From the NCBI GenBank assembly GCA_950295325.1, contig OX485807.1:40764440-40828439 (forward strand): DNA of 64,000 nucleotides, in the 5' to 3' direction. The notes under the pieces were generated by a model that saw only the letters and a list, made by a program, of their open reading frames with translations, ran no database searches and was not told the DNA's origin. The translations under genes were made by a program, and so were the position numbers. Positions 21,985 through 35,301 of this stretch are shown piece by piece. This stretch comes from Polytrichum commune (lineage: Eukaryota; Streptophyta; Polytrichopsida; Polytrichales; Polytrichaceae). Positions within the stretch are counted from its first letter, which is position 1; every line of letters begins with the position of its first letter.

Positions 21985-22481
21985 CACGGGTAGATCACTC
22001 TAAGGCATTTTTGTACACCACGTGCGGCTGGGGGTTTTTTGTTTTGGGGCTATTTACCTTCAAGGGCTGAATTAAAGCCTCCCTATAATTACTTAAATTT
22101 CAAAAATGGCCCATTTGTTTGCACCCTTCCATTACTTATATTATCCAAGTCACTGCAATTTTTTGTACTCTATATTCCTTTTAATTAATTTTGGACAGAT
22201 GGAAATCCCAATTATCATCCATCCCCGTGAATCCTAAACCCATTTACATACCATACTAAACGTACCTTTTAGGATCCTTATCTTCAGCCCCTATATTAAT
22301 TTTACAAAAAAATAATGGCCCACGTTTTATGTTCATCTAACTTACTTATAATGAGATTGTCTACATTTAATGGCCCCTTCATTATTTGGAATTCCTTTAT
22401 AATTTTTATTTCAAATGATTTTAATCCTCTCTATATTGTGCCGCATGTCGTTTTTAAAATGCACTAAGTGATCTACCCGTG
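21985..22481. mobile_element. hAT-type MITE with 8-bp target duplication
   Basis: A 497-bp non-coding element with perfect 15-bp ends, CACGGGTAGATCACT and its complement. It is flanked by the direct 8-bp repeat TTGGTAAT at 21977-21984 and 22482-22489. An 8-bp duplication is the hAT hallmark. No transposase is present. Confidence 0.88.
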
Positions 22482-22513
22482 TTGGTAATCCGCCTATGCA
22501 CTAAATTAATTAC

Positions 22514-23832
22514 CTATAATACGCATATTCCAATTTTCAAATAAAGCCTCCCTAATCCTCCTTGTTGCAACTTTGATTGGTTCTCATTTTCTAATTGTCT
22601 AGGATGATCTAGACCATTGAAATTTTCATGTGGAAGGGGTGGATAATCAATAAGTCCATCCTCATGTAATTTGCAAAAATCATGTAACACACAATATGCA
22701 AGATTAACTTGCCGAGAATAAAGTACGCTGAAATTTAGATTCTTCATTATTTGCCACCTATTCTTTGAAAGGGCAAAACATTTTCAATCTTCACACGACC
22801 ACTCCGCAATGCCTTGTCAAAAGCATCTCTTTGCACATCTTTGATAAACATTCACTATATGTTTTTGTGGATATCGATGATAAATGATAGCTACATCATA
22901 AACTACATAGGGCATGATCTTTTCCCTTCCTAGATTAAGAGTGGTTCTTGTAAGATTTTATGTTGTATGAGTCCTCTATATAAGGACGAAGCACAAAGAT
23001 GAGTTGCATCATGGATCCCACCGGTACTAATATAGACACACCCCCCCCCCCCAAAAAAAAATACAATCACAAACCTCTTATAGTAAAATACTATGATAAT
23101 CATGTCTATTCCAGTAATCACCTAGACCAATGCTATTTTAAGTTTCTCTACAAGCTTGATGTGTGTATCATCAATAGCAACACACATATGACTTATCCTT
23201 GTCAAATCTTCAAAACTTGCGATAATATCAATTAGTCTTTGTATGTGCAGTCTACTAACAAAAATAGGGAAAAATATAATCTCTATTGGATAATGCATAG
23301 GTAATAATGAGTGTGTACTACCTCAATGTGCTCTTCCATGTGCCATAGTGACTAGAAATATCTTTATTTGATGCTCCAAATGCTCATTTTTTAAAAACTA
23401 CAACAACAACTTTTTCAAGCTCTATTGGTTTTCTCCAATTTGTAGTTCTGGCTTGCACGTAAGGTTGAAGCAAGTCACATAAAACATTAAAAGAACAAAA
23501 ATATTCTACCACATATTCTCATCAAGCATTTTTGTGGTGGCTTGCCATACTACTTTATAGGTAACCTCCCAATAATGGTGGGACCTAGGGTACAACCAAA
23601 AACTTCCTAAAAAAAATTTCCCCACATATTTGGAACCAAAGACTGTGAGAAAACGAATCAAAATCTGAACTTGTTTTGTACCATTGTCATGAAGCAGAGG
23701 AGAAGAGAGCAACAATAAGTCAAGAGGGTCCATTGACATTACACATATACAAATCTTGAGTGATGAAGAGATAATTTCCAATGACCCTCCTCCATGGTAA
23801 TGGAGGAGTGATGTTAATAATTTAAAAAACAA
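22514..23832 (-). pseudogene. PIF/Harbinger-type transposase, degenerate
   Basis: Remains of a DDE_4 (PIF/Harbinger) transposase, read across frameshifts on the minus strand. Near 23480-23370 is LLQPYVQARTTNWRKPIELE then KVVVVV, the helical N-terminal region. Near 23210-23130 is SHMCVAIDDTHIKLVEK, the first catalytic Asp block (family A-I-D-G-T-H). Near 22850-22790 is QRDAFDKALRSGRVKIEN, then after a frameshift KNRWQIMKNLNFS and LAYCVLHDFCKLHEDG at the C-terminal end. Several stops and frame changes and a poly-C/poly-A run (23041-23061) break it. The hAT-type MITE ends just upstream in coordinates and is unrelated. Confidence 0.85.
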
Positions 23833-26800
23833 ATCTTGAATAGAGAAGAGGGGTGGAAACCAAGTAAGTTTAATAATATTTGATCAAAGCACATGGTAAA
23901 GGTGTGTGGGACCTTGCAGCTCTTCGATCCATAACACGTCATCAAACTAACGGAAACGGTAGCTCATTTGCTTATGTAACTTAATGTGACTGCAAATTTC
24001 AAAACATCCTGATTCACTTCTCCAATCTGAGATGGTTTAAAAAAAATGAAAACCTATAGTTTTGGCTGTGTATGGCCTCCACTTGTGTGTGTGTGTGTGT
24101 GCGCGCGAGTTGTTTGAAATTCAAAGAGGTTGAGTTCACTACCTGACATGAATTTTCATATGAGCAAGAAAAATATGATTTGCACAAATTTGGACCTCTC
24201 ATATCATGCATTACGGTTTTCATGGTGATTTTAAATTTTCTTTTAGAAACCTTGATAAAGGGTTATATATATATAGAGAGAGACGACATCAACCAAGATT
24301 GGTGTGATTGAGGGTCACTTCACTTTTGGTCATAGCCCCTTGTAAGTTTTCATATTTATTGGATTTTTGTACAATACTCTAGAATTTCAAGACATAAAGT
24401 TCATTACATCCACTCATTTTAACATTCAAAATGGATATATGCAATGACGGCCACATTCCAACTTGCATGTTTGACAACAATATGCATTTCTACACTCTCA
24501 TACGTCGTCCCCCCCCCCCCCCCCTCCCAACCTCGACCAACAAGATGCAATGATTGGCCAAAACTTCACCAATACTGGCAAAGTCTATTTCGCTTTGCCT
24601 AAATAACCGACACCTGGAAGTTTGTCCTAGTGTCCTACCAGCTTGGGCTTTGTGGTGTCTACATAAACTCATCCATAATGGATGTAGCCTTGAATTGAAG
24701 TAGTCCATATTCACACCATCATTGTTTGGGAACTAAGATCTGGTCAAAAGTTACAAGTTGGTCATTACACTACAATGATGGGATTGTGAACCTTTAGGCA
24801 AAGCTATTCTACACACGTAGGTTTGGATATTGTTTGCTAATACCTACCATTGGGGGGTGCACACACGCTCAAGTGGATAGCTCTTGAAGTATGCATAGGT
24901 TTAAGTGAAAGTGATTCAAAACTATATACTAACCTTAACTTTTGTGAAGAAAACATCATGGACAATAAAAAAAAAACACATTGATCTACAAAGCCAAGAA
25001 ATTTATGTTGACAATTTTTTTTCAAGAAAAGTCTACATATTCTAGAAGATGGTGCATAGTGGTGTGCAAGTAGGTGATATTGAGCAAGTAATTATTTTAA
25101 TTTTGTTCTGAATATGATAAATTACACTATATTGATGTTTTTTTCTTCTAAAAACAATTATGATGATGCCCTCAAGTATATAATGAATTTGAGGAACATG
25201 AAAAATTCCAATTGCAACATATTAAAGGTCATAAACTTTACTACCAACACTAGATGAAGCCATTGCTTTTGAGCATCACTTTTAATGATAAGTTTTGAAG
25301 ATCTCATCTTGATATTCTATATTGAGTATTTAACATACCAATAGAGGTTCTTGTGAGAAATTCTAATTTAAACATCAAGTTTATACTATTTTTACTCATA
25401 TGCCAATAATAATATGTTTTTGGTTTACCATAGACCTTTTTTTGGTAGACTTGATAGTGCCAAGGGTACAATAAAAAAAACTGCCCATTTAGATTTGTTG
25501 CTATTTCATATTGATTTAATTGAGGAGTAGACTAATATGAGGTCTTCGGCTCCAATAAAGGTGATTATTAGTTATTAAAAAAAAGATTCTCTAGGTTCTA
25601 CATAGCAATCAAAATTTTTGCCCTCCTTTATGGTAGGTGTTGCAAACATGTACCATATAGGTTTGACAAGGCATTAACATGGGTTGGAGAAAACCTAGAT
25701 TATTGTCCGGTTAACCTCAAAATAACTCTAAAATCCCACACTAGGGGCCCACTTCCATGCTTTGGCAATTCCAATGAAGCAAAATAGAGAGTTCACTAAC
25801 ATCAACGAAGTTTTTGATAGTGTTGTCAAGTATTTGTTGGCTCAACACTTCCATGCAAAGTAGGGGGGGGGGGGGGGCAAAATGTGAGATAATAGATTTG
25901 CCTTGTTGTCCAACATGCAAGTTGGATTGTGGTTGTCATCACACTTACCACTTTGAATGTTCCGTCATAGTACTGATTGGCTTTTTTTTAATCTTGGGAA
26001 GCTAGAAAAATGAAAAAAAATCCATGAGTCATGAAAAATTCAGGCAATGTTTGAATAATAAGAATATGGCATCATGGAAAAATCAACGTAAAGTGAAACA
26101 ATTTCAAATCCACACTAACAAATTTATGGAAATGAAGTTTTTTTCGATCAAATGAAAGTCAATGTCCGGGTTCCGGAATAGAGAGGCAGCCAAGTCCCCC
26201 TCCTCAAACTTCAACTATTTGTTCTAATCGTGATGGATCTTGCGTTATGTTTTCATGGGATAATTAGTGCACAATTCCACATGGAGGGTGGTCCAAATTT
26301 TTGTCGTCTAGTGGATTTCGCCGACTTTACTAGCACATGGAAGTGTGCCTTAAGGGTCCAAACCCTTTGAGTTGGAAGAAATCTTCATGATATCTCTAAT
26401 GCCTTACCAGGTTGGCTTTGTGAAGTGTGCCGTTAGGCAAAATAATAATTGGACCCTTTAGAGACATGGCGGTTATCTTTCTTCAAGTTTTTAAAATTTA
26501 ATTTTTTTATAAATCTTGCTTAGTATTCTACAAGACAATTTAGAATACAATGCATATGTAGACACTTAAAGCTCTATTGATTGTGTCTTGCATACAATTT
26601 TGAACTTGAGCATGTAAACTTTGGAATTTAGCACAACAACTTGCAGGATGGTCCCACTCACCCTTACAGGTATCGAAGGACACACAAATATGTAGGAGAA
26701 TGGCATGGCCTTTGAACAAGAGGATGTGCTAAGAAGTGAGTAAGCTTGAAAGTAAGCACAAAATTGCTCAAGAGATGTCCAACACTCTCATGGTCTTCAT

Positions 26801-26880
26801 TGCCTTGTTGGTTATTTGCCATTTGGCAATGAAACATAACATTTCATTTGTTTAGAATATAATATATCATTGTGTACACA
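23833..26880. other. Intergenic with simple repeats
   Basis: No gene recognised. Contains a (GT)n tract near 24084-24106, a 16-base C run at 24509-24524, and a 15-base G run at 25863-25877. The rest is AT-rich and unassigned. Confidence 0.5.
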
Positions 26881-26883
26881 TGA

Positions 26884-28780
26884 TCGAAGTTGGTATTATC
26901 ACATCACATGTACAACTTGAGGCTTCTCCTTTTCCATTGAATAGTCCAAAACATCGTCATCATCAACGATCCATGACCTTTGTAAAATTGACTCACCTAT
27001 GGCTTAGATAATTATGCTTAAGCATGGTTGTCCCATTGGAGAGGGCGGTCGATGGCAAATGTTCAATTTGATGTGATGGTTGCCAAGATCCACATGCCTC
27101 GTCGACCAATAAATTTTTTTAAAAAAAGTACCAAAAAAAAAAAAACTTGGGGGGGGTATGTCGATTGGGATATTGATCGAAAGAGTTGGTGAGGCATACT
27201 CTGGTTTGCAGATGTGAACAATTGTCTCAACATTTAGGTTGATTGATCATGCAAAAAATTCTATATTTATAGAATTGTCATTTTATAATGTGGTTGACTG
27301 ATTGGTTTGCTTACGTGGAGCATTTTGATTGGCCAATTTTGTACACCTTTAGCTTCAAAAAGTACCCTCTTCCGTCTGAACGAACAACATGGTATGTGTC
27401 CCCATTGCCATACATACTAGATGGACCGTAGCAGACCCGATGGGGATGACCCTGTGCTTAAGAGAAAGTCTTGCCTTGCTTGGAGATGTGTGATTCCACC
27501 ATGTGCACCCAAGAGAGTTGCCCTAGATCTCATGGTCCTCGTGGCCTTGTTGATTCTTTGCCTTTCGACAATGAAACAAAGTGTTTCATTTTTCTAAAGC
27601 ATGTAATAAATTGTCTAAACGTACAGTATGGATCGAAGTTGGTATTATCACATAACCATCATGCACAACCTGAGGCTATTCCTTTTCCATTCAAAAGTCC
27701 AAAACATTGCCATCATCAACGGCCCATGACCTTTGTAAATCTGACTCACCTACGGCCAAGTCTTCATATGGCTTGTTGCATCGGTTCCGATTCCGTGCAG
27801 TTGCTGTCTCTCTACAAGGAAGGACTTGCTTTAGCAAAAGGAACTTACATCCTCAAGGTCACATTTTAGGTCTACTCATTTTCACACAGCGTCCGCAAGA
27901 TATTACACTACTGTTTCATCAAAATGGAGACCGAGTACCATCAATTAGGTAGACACCTTTGTAAATTTATGTGTGACGTCTCATAAGGAATCTGCAATAT
28001 AAAGTGGTGAGCAATACAACCTTCAATAGTCGCGTTGCGGGAGCATTGCAGAGCTTTATGTAATAGATCAAGTGTGAGTAGACTGATTTATCTATGTGTT
28101 CCTGCTTGATGCAATGTCGTGTCATGTTTTTGTTGTTGTTCCTGTAGGCCAAGGACTCGGGAAATCGGTATAGCAAAAAGAGTTTACATCTTTGCGTCAT
28201 TGACGAGAATCCACAAGATGTTCACGACTGTTTCAAAGTGCACACCGTGTGCAATTAGATAAACACTTTTGATATATGCGTGAAGCCTCGTCAAGAATCT
28301 TCCGCACTAGGAGCAACACATACTTCAAGAGGAGCATTGATAACACACCTCCCTTTTTACAGGTCGAGTGCGAATACAGGACGCATCAATAAAATCCATG
28401 CATCAAAGTGTAGGCTACTATACCTATTCCATTCAAAAGTCCAGAACATTGCGATCATCAACTGTGAATTTTGGAAATCTAATTTCTCTGCGGTCTTGTC
28501 TTCCTGCTTGTTGGATCGGTTCGTATTCCAGCTGTCATTGAAGGACTCAGGACATTGCTTTATAGTAGCAAACAGAAGCTACAGCTTCGGGTCATAGATA
28601 GAGCTCCAAAATTTGACATAGAGTGCACAAGATGTGAGATACTACATGACTAGAAATGTGACCGAGTATAATTAGTTAACTACTTCTGGTTAATGTGTGA
28701 AGTCTTTTCAAGAATCTGCCACAGAAGGATCGACACATTAATTGGACAACTTCAAGCTACAGGTCGAGTGGGAGTGTGCA
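26884..28780. repeat. Diverged large tandem/dispersed repeats downstream of the SWEET gene
   Basis: Blocks recur: 'tcgaagttggtattatcaca ... tccaaaacat' at 26884-27010 and 27632-27765, with a partial at 28415-28480. A second block ('caattagataaacac ... gtgaagcctcgtcaagaatc') recurs at about 27930, 28245 and 28660. Spacing is uneven (about 300-750 bp) and identity moderate. No coding function is supported for the open stretches here. Confidence 0.6.
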
Positions 28781-29437
28781 TTCAGCAACAATATCTTGGA
28801 AGCGGAGGACATGCTAATCAATACAATTGAGAAACACAGGAGAATTCATAGTAATTATACAGAAACGGGAATTCAATCCCGGCAGCAACATACAGCGCTC
28901 ATCGAACAATGATGCTTGCGCATCCTGCCCGCGCGTCCTTTAATTACTCTGCCATTATCGATCAACTCGAACGATGTCCATCAAAAATTGCAATTGAAAG
29001 TCTTCTCGGGGATCGGATCATTATCTACTTGGGATGGCAGACATTGATTCTAGGTGCCAGAACAAGCTAAAAAATTACTAGCACAAGGTTTGAGTGCAAT
29101 AGATCCTTTCGAGGTCTCCACGAGCTTCAAACTTGTGACTCCTCCTCCACGTGCATGCAACTGTTGCAAACCTTCCGTTCGGGATGTTTTATGCCTTTCG
29201 ACTATGTCCACAGTGGTGAGAATCTTAGCTGATACTTGACATTATGTACCTATTTACGGCTGTGTGTGCATGCATGCTCAGACCGCAACTGCTGTCGATG
29301 AAGATCTGATGCATCTCTTGAATATATAGGAGTTCTCTTTCGGTCTCTCTCTCTCTCTGGTGGCCAGCCCCTGGTTGCGAAACACATGTAGATTATGAGG
29401 GCGGCCTCACTCAGGGGGAGAGAGAGCTTTAGAGTCG

Positions 29438-31271
29438 TCAAGTCGTGCCGTTGGTGGCGTGCTTGGGAAGCGAGCCCGTCGTTTGCTTGGCTCCTTGAAG
29501 CTCACCGTTCTTCTCCATCTGGACGTAGACCGAGTGGGAGACGGGCTTCATGGGAGTGCCTTTCTCGTCAGCGTCGGTCTGCTGTTCCTCCAGTTCTCTT
29601 GGCGTTGCGTTTTTGTAGAACGCGTACAGACACAGTTGCGCGATGCCGGACAGAGCGCCAAGGCCGTTAGGAATCTGGTAAACAGAGTCGAGTCGGCACA
29701 TCAGGGATAAAGATTGATGAAGGAGAGGGATTCACCATTCAACAGAATATAAATATTGTTTGGATTAAATTTACCACGTCTTCTATCCACATTGGTGAAG
29801 GCCATATTCCATCCAACGTGGAATTTATCTTTATGGACTCGAAGTGTTGAGCCTGGCAACACCACCCCTAGGGTAATCCTTCGCAAGAAATGCAAATACA
29901 TCAGGACCAAACTTAGTCCGGTATCACGGAAAGCTGGGTGTAGAAAGGTTTCTGACTTACGGCAATAAAGACGTCAATGCCACCAAGAAATGCATAGCCA
30001 AACCACACCAAGCCGTTGATGAAGTTAAAGAGGGAGAGCAAGAAAGGCATGTATTCCACACTCCTGGTCCGGATCACCAACCTCTGCAGAAAGCCAGATG
30101 ACATAAAGTAAGAAAGATAACTCCCTACGTGACGGTGAACGGAGAGGTGTGAGCATCGAAGTGCAGATTAGATCATGTCACGGAAGAGATGTTAAGGAGC
30201 ACAGGGGGAAGAGGAAGTTGAAATATGTAGTCAATGCCTTAAGTGCTTACCATGACTGTGAGGGGCGAAGCGTACATTCCCACTGCAAACACAGCACACA
30301 GACTGCCGATGATGAGCTTCCGTTTATTCTTGTCATGGACTAGCAACAGTACAAGCACCACGACGATGGCAAATCCAACGATGACAGCCGTCAACAACTT
30401 CATCACCTTCATCTGCGGTGACGGCAAACAGGGTGCACACGAAGCGTGGCATTAGCGACAAAGTAAGGCGTCTCTGCAGTAGAGATTGATCATGAACATG
30501 AAGAAGTAAGATGACTGGGATAAGATAATTGCAGAAAATATGGGAGTTATATGCATGCGTAGATTACGAACCCTGATTTTCTTTGCTGCATGTATCAGAT
30601 ATAAGGTGAGGTACGTAAACTCAATGGCGCATCCGGCTGCATTGATCGTAACTACCAAGACTTGGAACTTCACAATAGGGAGTCCGTAGACCACCCATAG
30701 CATGCAATTGAGAAGAGTGCATACGTAAGGAATCCCGGAATAGTCCCCCACCGACTTCCTTTTCACAATGTCGATGAAGGTGGGGCTGCAAGTATGGAAA
30801 AGTAGACGTTAATATTCAACCACCAAAAACATGATGATGCTCTTGAATTGGAATAAGCTATTTTCATCCGACACGTTGTTTCAAGAAGGTTCAACAAGAT
30901 AGAGACAGCACTCACATGGGGGATGTGAACAAGCAGATGGCGGTAATGTTTCCTGGACACACCCAACAAAGGCCACCCAAAAACAGAGTACTGAGATCCA
31001 GCAATTCAAGAACCCGAAATTGGATGTTAATTTGTGCAAGATGACAGACGTGATACAGAGCACGGCATGAAAAATTAAGATGTAGGTGCAGCAGGGCGCC
31101 ATGATCTCTAAAACTGATGATCGACTTGGCATGCTGAACGTTTCTTGCACCATCATACAAACAGTAAAGTGGGACATGTACATGTAGGAGACACACATGA
31201 GAGACAAAGAAGGAAGGAAGGTAGGCGTTACCCAAGATGCCCAGAATCAGCTTGAAGTCCACATGACCCAT
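29438..31271 (-). CDS. SWEET: SWEET sugar transporter, complete six-exon gene
   Basis: Bidirectional sugar uniporter of the SWEET (MtN3/saliva) family, acting at the plasma or tonoplast membrane. Exons on the minus strand, all GT-AG and in phase: 31271-31232, 30952-30916, 30785-30572, 30412-30251, 30083-29961 and 29674-29438. The product is 270 residues, a normal length. Repeat 1 starts GHVDFKLILGILGNITAICL and carries the P-T-F and SGIPYVCTLLNCMLWVVYGL signatures. Repeat 2 carries MYASPLTVMRLVIRTRSVEY, MPFLLSLFNFINGLVWFGYA and IPNGLGALSGIAQLCLYAFY. Seven membrane segments are expected; the last about 60 residues form a polar cytosolic tail (ELEEQQTDADEKGTP). The start ATG sits exactly at the family's short N-terminus. 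Clade and substrate (hexose or sucrose) cannot be assigned safely from this reading. Confidence 0.96.
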
Positions 31272-31600
31272 TTCTGCCGCTGCTGCCTTTCACAAATTCT
31301 CACAAGAATATCAGCGGGCCTGTGAAGCTCAAACTCGTGAATTCAAAAACTCCTGCCACCTGCCCCCAGGGAGGAGGAAAAATCTAGAAAGGGAACGACG
31401 ACACCAAGAATTACAACTCCAAATTGCTCACGAGCCAGCCAAGCTCCCTCCCCTGATCCCTGGCTGATACTGAGCACTCCGAAACTCTGGATCCCTCTCT
31501 CTGGAGTCTGTCTCTCTCTCTCTATGAACGAACGAGCTCTAGCTAGCTGGCCAGTGCAAGTGTACCTTGCTGTGTACTCATGGCAGATTTATGTAGTGTG
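31272..31600 (-). promoter_or_regulatory. 5' leader and proximal upstream region of the SWEET gene
   Basis: Directly upstream of the SWEET ATG. On the + strand it holds a TC microsatellite (31494-31524), which is a GA repeat on the gene's sense strand, typical of plant 5' leaders. No TATA box can be assigned with confidence. Confidence 0.35.
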
Positions 31601-32852
31601 GGAGTAGTAAGGAACGGGGTAGGGGCGGAAAAGGATGAGGATGAAGTAGTTATCCAGCCGATTGTTTTCACTTGATGAGGTCAATCTGAACGACAATGGG
31701 CAGGATAAAGGGGATAAAGGGCGCTAAATAGTAAGCATCATCATCATCAGGCTACAGTGGCAAGAAGAGTGAGCAATGAGATGGAAAGAGGGTTGGTAGA
31801 ACATGCGCTCCTCCCCTCCTTGCCTGCCAGGTATGCAGATGCACGGCACATAGGTATATCATCAGCTCGCCTTTGCAACTTTGCGACAACATAGGCGCCG
31901 GCCACCTGGAGCAATTTTACAAACAATTCATCAACAACATTCCTCCTCTCCTCTCCTCTCCGAATACCGCAACTACTCTAGGCCAATGCCACATCTCCCC
32001 CAGCCAAAATAATCCCCAGTTAATAATCCCAAAGTGGAATCACCACTTCCGAATATATTTCGAAACTCTCCAAGAACCGATGTCCTTATAATGGCCCCAT
32101 ATTGCCCCCACCCCCCGCCCCCCCCCCCCCCCATCCCCACCCTGACATTTGGAAGGAATCATGAAAGATCACCGTTGGAAGCTGATGTACGGCGGCCTAA
32201 GTCTACACTAGCGGGAAGAAGAAGAGTGCCATGATGATCATGCGGTAAGGTGGGATTCTTGATGCCAGCCACCATGACCTTGACCCGTACACATGGGGGA
32301 CCCCAAAATACTCCTGGCCTGCCTCAAGGAGAAAGTAAGGATGATCACGAAGAGATTACCTTGCCTCTCTGAAAGGAGGAGGACTGTCATGAGGGAAGGG
32401 CATCATCATCAGTGGTACTTGAACATGGATCTTGCAGGCGATTAACGTTAAGTACAACCGCACCGGAGAAAAGGATTACCAGCGCCCGGGCCCCTTTGCC
32501 CCTCATGGAAGCCTCGCAGTCACATGGCGAATGGTAGCCAAATGCCAAATATTCTTCCTCTAATCATACTCCCCCCAAAATAATGACACATAGAGTTTTA
32601 CATCACACGGCTGTGTGAACCAGGTTACGAAATGCCAACAAACAGCCTGAACCTGCCAGCATACAAATCTCTCTACCACCAAAACCCCAGCCAAACCCTA
32701 CAGAAATCCCGCTGCATCCCAAAAACCTTCTAAACTGATGGGCATTCCAATTCGGTCGTCGTTTTTTCACCTGTGGACGTGTGGAATCGGCCCGTCTTCG
32801 AGGAGGGAGTTACGCAGCTGATTACATAATTAGGTCATCTTTGCTCCCATGA
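31601..32852. other. Intergenic, nothing recognised
   Basis: Moderately GC-rich; contains a 15-base C run (32118-32132). No gene, RNA or repeat supported. Confidence 0.4.
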
Positions 32853-33245
32853 TTACTTCAGCAACACATCGACGTCAGGAATGGTCGAGCCTCTGATCTG
32901 ATCGTAAGTGGAGGTAATAAACCTGTCTCTCTCCGTGTACGTGTCGCATGCAATCATGGACCGTGATGGTAAGTTCGCAGTTTCTATCCAGGTAGAAGTA
33001 GGTGGTAGAGTAGTACTCTGAATTCTCAGGCTTCTGCAGATCACTTAGCCTGAGCTTCATCACACTGTGTGAAAATTGTCACGAAGCTCAATTGCTAAAC
33101 GCAATGTCCACGATCCAGTTGCCAGTCCAAGCATGACTTCGAGTCTCTGTTGGAGACTCCCTGAAGTTCATCACCTCCGTCTCCCAAATATCTATGAGTT
33201 TGGTAGGTGTACATACCAGTTTTACCAGTGGTACCATCTACCTCG
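32853..33245 (-). pseudogene. Unrecognised coding remnant or missed exons
   Basis: Two adjacent minus-strand stretches look protein-like but belong to no family I recognise. The first starts MVPLVKLVCTPTKLIDIWET near 33230 and includes HAWTGNWIVDIAFSN before a stop. The second, in another frame (33063-32875), includes MMKLRLSDLQKPENSEYY and LDRNCELTITVHDCM. A third frame over the same bases ends in IRGSTIPDVDVLLK at 32853. Local GC content is higher than in the flanks. It could be a gene fragment or exons of an unmodelled gene. Confidence 0.3.
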
Positions 33246-35301
33246 TTCCTAGATACCGGACGTAGGGCTCACCATCTCAGGATCTAGCCGATGTGTCGTG
33301 TCTTCATTGGACATGAGCATGACAAATATAGACTGTAGCAAGTGTTTCTCACGACACAATGAGTATTACATTCAATATCGTACACGTCACTGTTGGTCTG
33401 CTATAGCTGTCCTCTTCGACTTCTTAAGTCAAAATAAGAAATAAGAAATAAATCTGGTCGTTGGATGGAATTTAGGTTCGTCTTGTCTAGTTAGCAAAAT
33501 CCGTGATGAATCGTTAAAATTGTTATTTATTTCAACTTTCAAGTTTCAAAATCCAAGATTGAATTGCAAAAAGTTATGAGAAATCAAAGGTGAGGTAATA
33601 TCTACCTCTTTAAGTGGTGTTGACACATACACCCTCCCAAATTTTGTGGGTAACACTTGAAACTAGCATGGTGTTGTATGTTAAGCACATAGTCCCATCT
33701 CATATTGTAACATGTATGTCTTTCTGGTGTTTGTGATTGACTACAAGTGTTGTCATATACGTTTAAGTTGCATTAGAAGCACATTATTATTCATAACGTG
33801 GAGAGCAGTTCCAATAGCTCCATGCTTCCAACAACTACAGAGAATATTTTCATCCATAACATCCAAATTGTGTCCACAAGCAATTGACAAGTTATGCCTC
33901 ATAAACCAACTCTACTATTTAGGTGTCTCATGACCCGTTACAACTCACTACCATAAGTTATTGTCCAGTCTCCTCTCATCGGCTATGGAGTCCATCGTTT
34001 GACACTTCAGTCAACATACTAAACCCTACATCGGGATCATATTGGGCATAATGTTATCATATGAATGGTTACTTCCTCCTTTAAAATTGAGGGAAAATTA
34101 ACATTAGGCAGGAGAATTTGTGCCCAATCAGACATGAATAAACTTCATTCTCCTTCAAGTTTCAACTTTGAGAGGTTACATCCATGGTGTATATATACTC
34201 TTGCATTAAGCATTCTACCTCTCCCTTACCAAGCCATTCGATTGTCATGCAGTCCTTATGCGAGACTGCCTCCACCCACGATTCAGATTGCCACATGTTA
34301 CCATGTAATTGGTTGGAACACCTTTTGAAGATGATGTGGAAATTGAATCTAGGCAAAGACACACCCAACCTTACCAAAATGTATTGTATTTAATTGTTTT
34401 TGCAATGTCTCAAGCAATGTCTGTACATTATCCTTTTTATATATATACATATATACACACACCATTTGGGTCTCTATGATGAGGATTTCATATTTTTGGA
34501 TACTTGTAAAAGTATTATAAATGCTTGACGATACTTTTTGTTCTCAACATCATCATTTGGATCTATATACATATCATGCACGAACCTACATACCTACACT
34601 GAAATCACCTTAGTATCAATACGATTCAAAAGAAGTAATCCCAAGACTATAATTAACAATGGAATAAACAACTACGTGTCCTATGGAGACGTGGTAAACC
34701 AATCAGGTTTGTGAGCCATATGATAGGTAACCATATCGCAAAGTTCGGCGTGCACTTTACTATGTCGAACGTGTAAACAATCCGAAATACATTACCGTAT
34801 TCACACTATTTGAAGTACTTGCCCCATCCCACTACTTTGGATACCCATTGACCCAACAAATAACTCGGGTATGCAAAAATTCTCTCACCTAGATATATCC
34901 ACCAAATACCCAACATTCTACCTGTACTTTAATTTCGATACCCAGGGGTAGGTTCTTTGATGCCAACCAATTTACTGATGCCGATTATTGATGCCCATGC
35001 ATTTTACTTGTCTCAACATTAACTTGCCTTTAGAAAGTTACATCGGCCATCAGGATTCTTGCATCCTTTAAGCATCTTGTGCAGTGCCTGGGAAGTTTTT
35101 GAGCATGCATAGTCGGTCAAGATCCTAGTGATTCTAAATCCAACCGGTTACATGTTAACATCTTCGGGTTTGGCTTTCATTCATGTGAAGTATATTCTTC
35201 TATAGATTCCTCTAAAAGGACCGGTAAGGTAATTCTCCTTGAAGGAAGTCTCCAACTTCAACCGGTGAGTTTCTCAAACTTCACCAGTTCATCTGTAACC
35301 A
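33246..35301. other. Intergenic, nothing recognised
   Basis: AT-rich and unassigned; a short TATATA run lies near 34437-34460. Confidence 0.45.

Noticed and set aside
24084-24106. GT microsatellite as a regulatory element
   Set aside because: It is an ordinary simple repeat far from any gene.
28860-28945. tRNA-like text (ATTCAATCCCGGC)
   Set aside because: It resembles a T-arm, but no anticodon arm or acceptor stem can be formed around it.
29395-29710. Plus-strand open frames over the last SWEET exon
   Set aside because: Antisense shadows of the SWEET C-terminal tail; the minus-strand frame has family motifs and proper splice sites.
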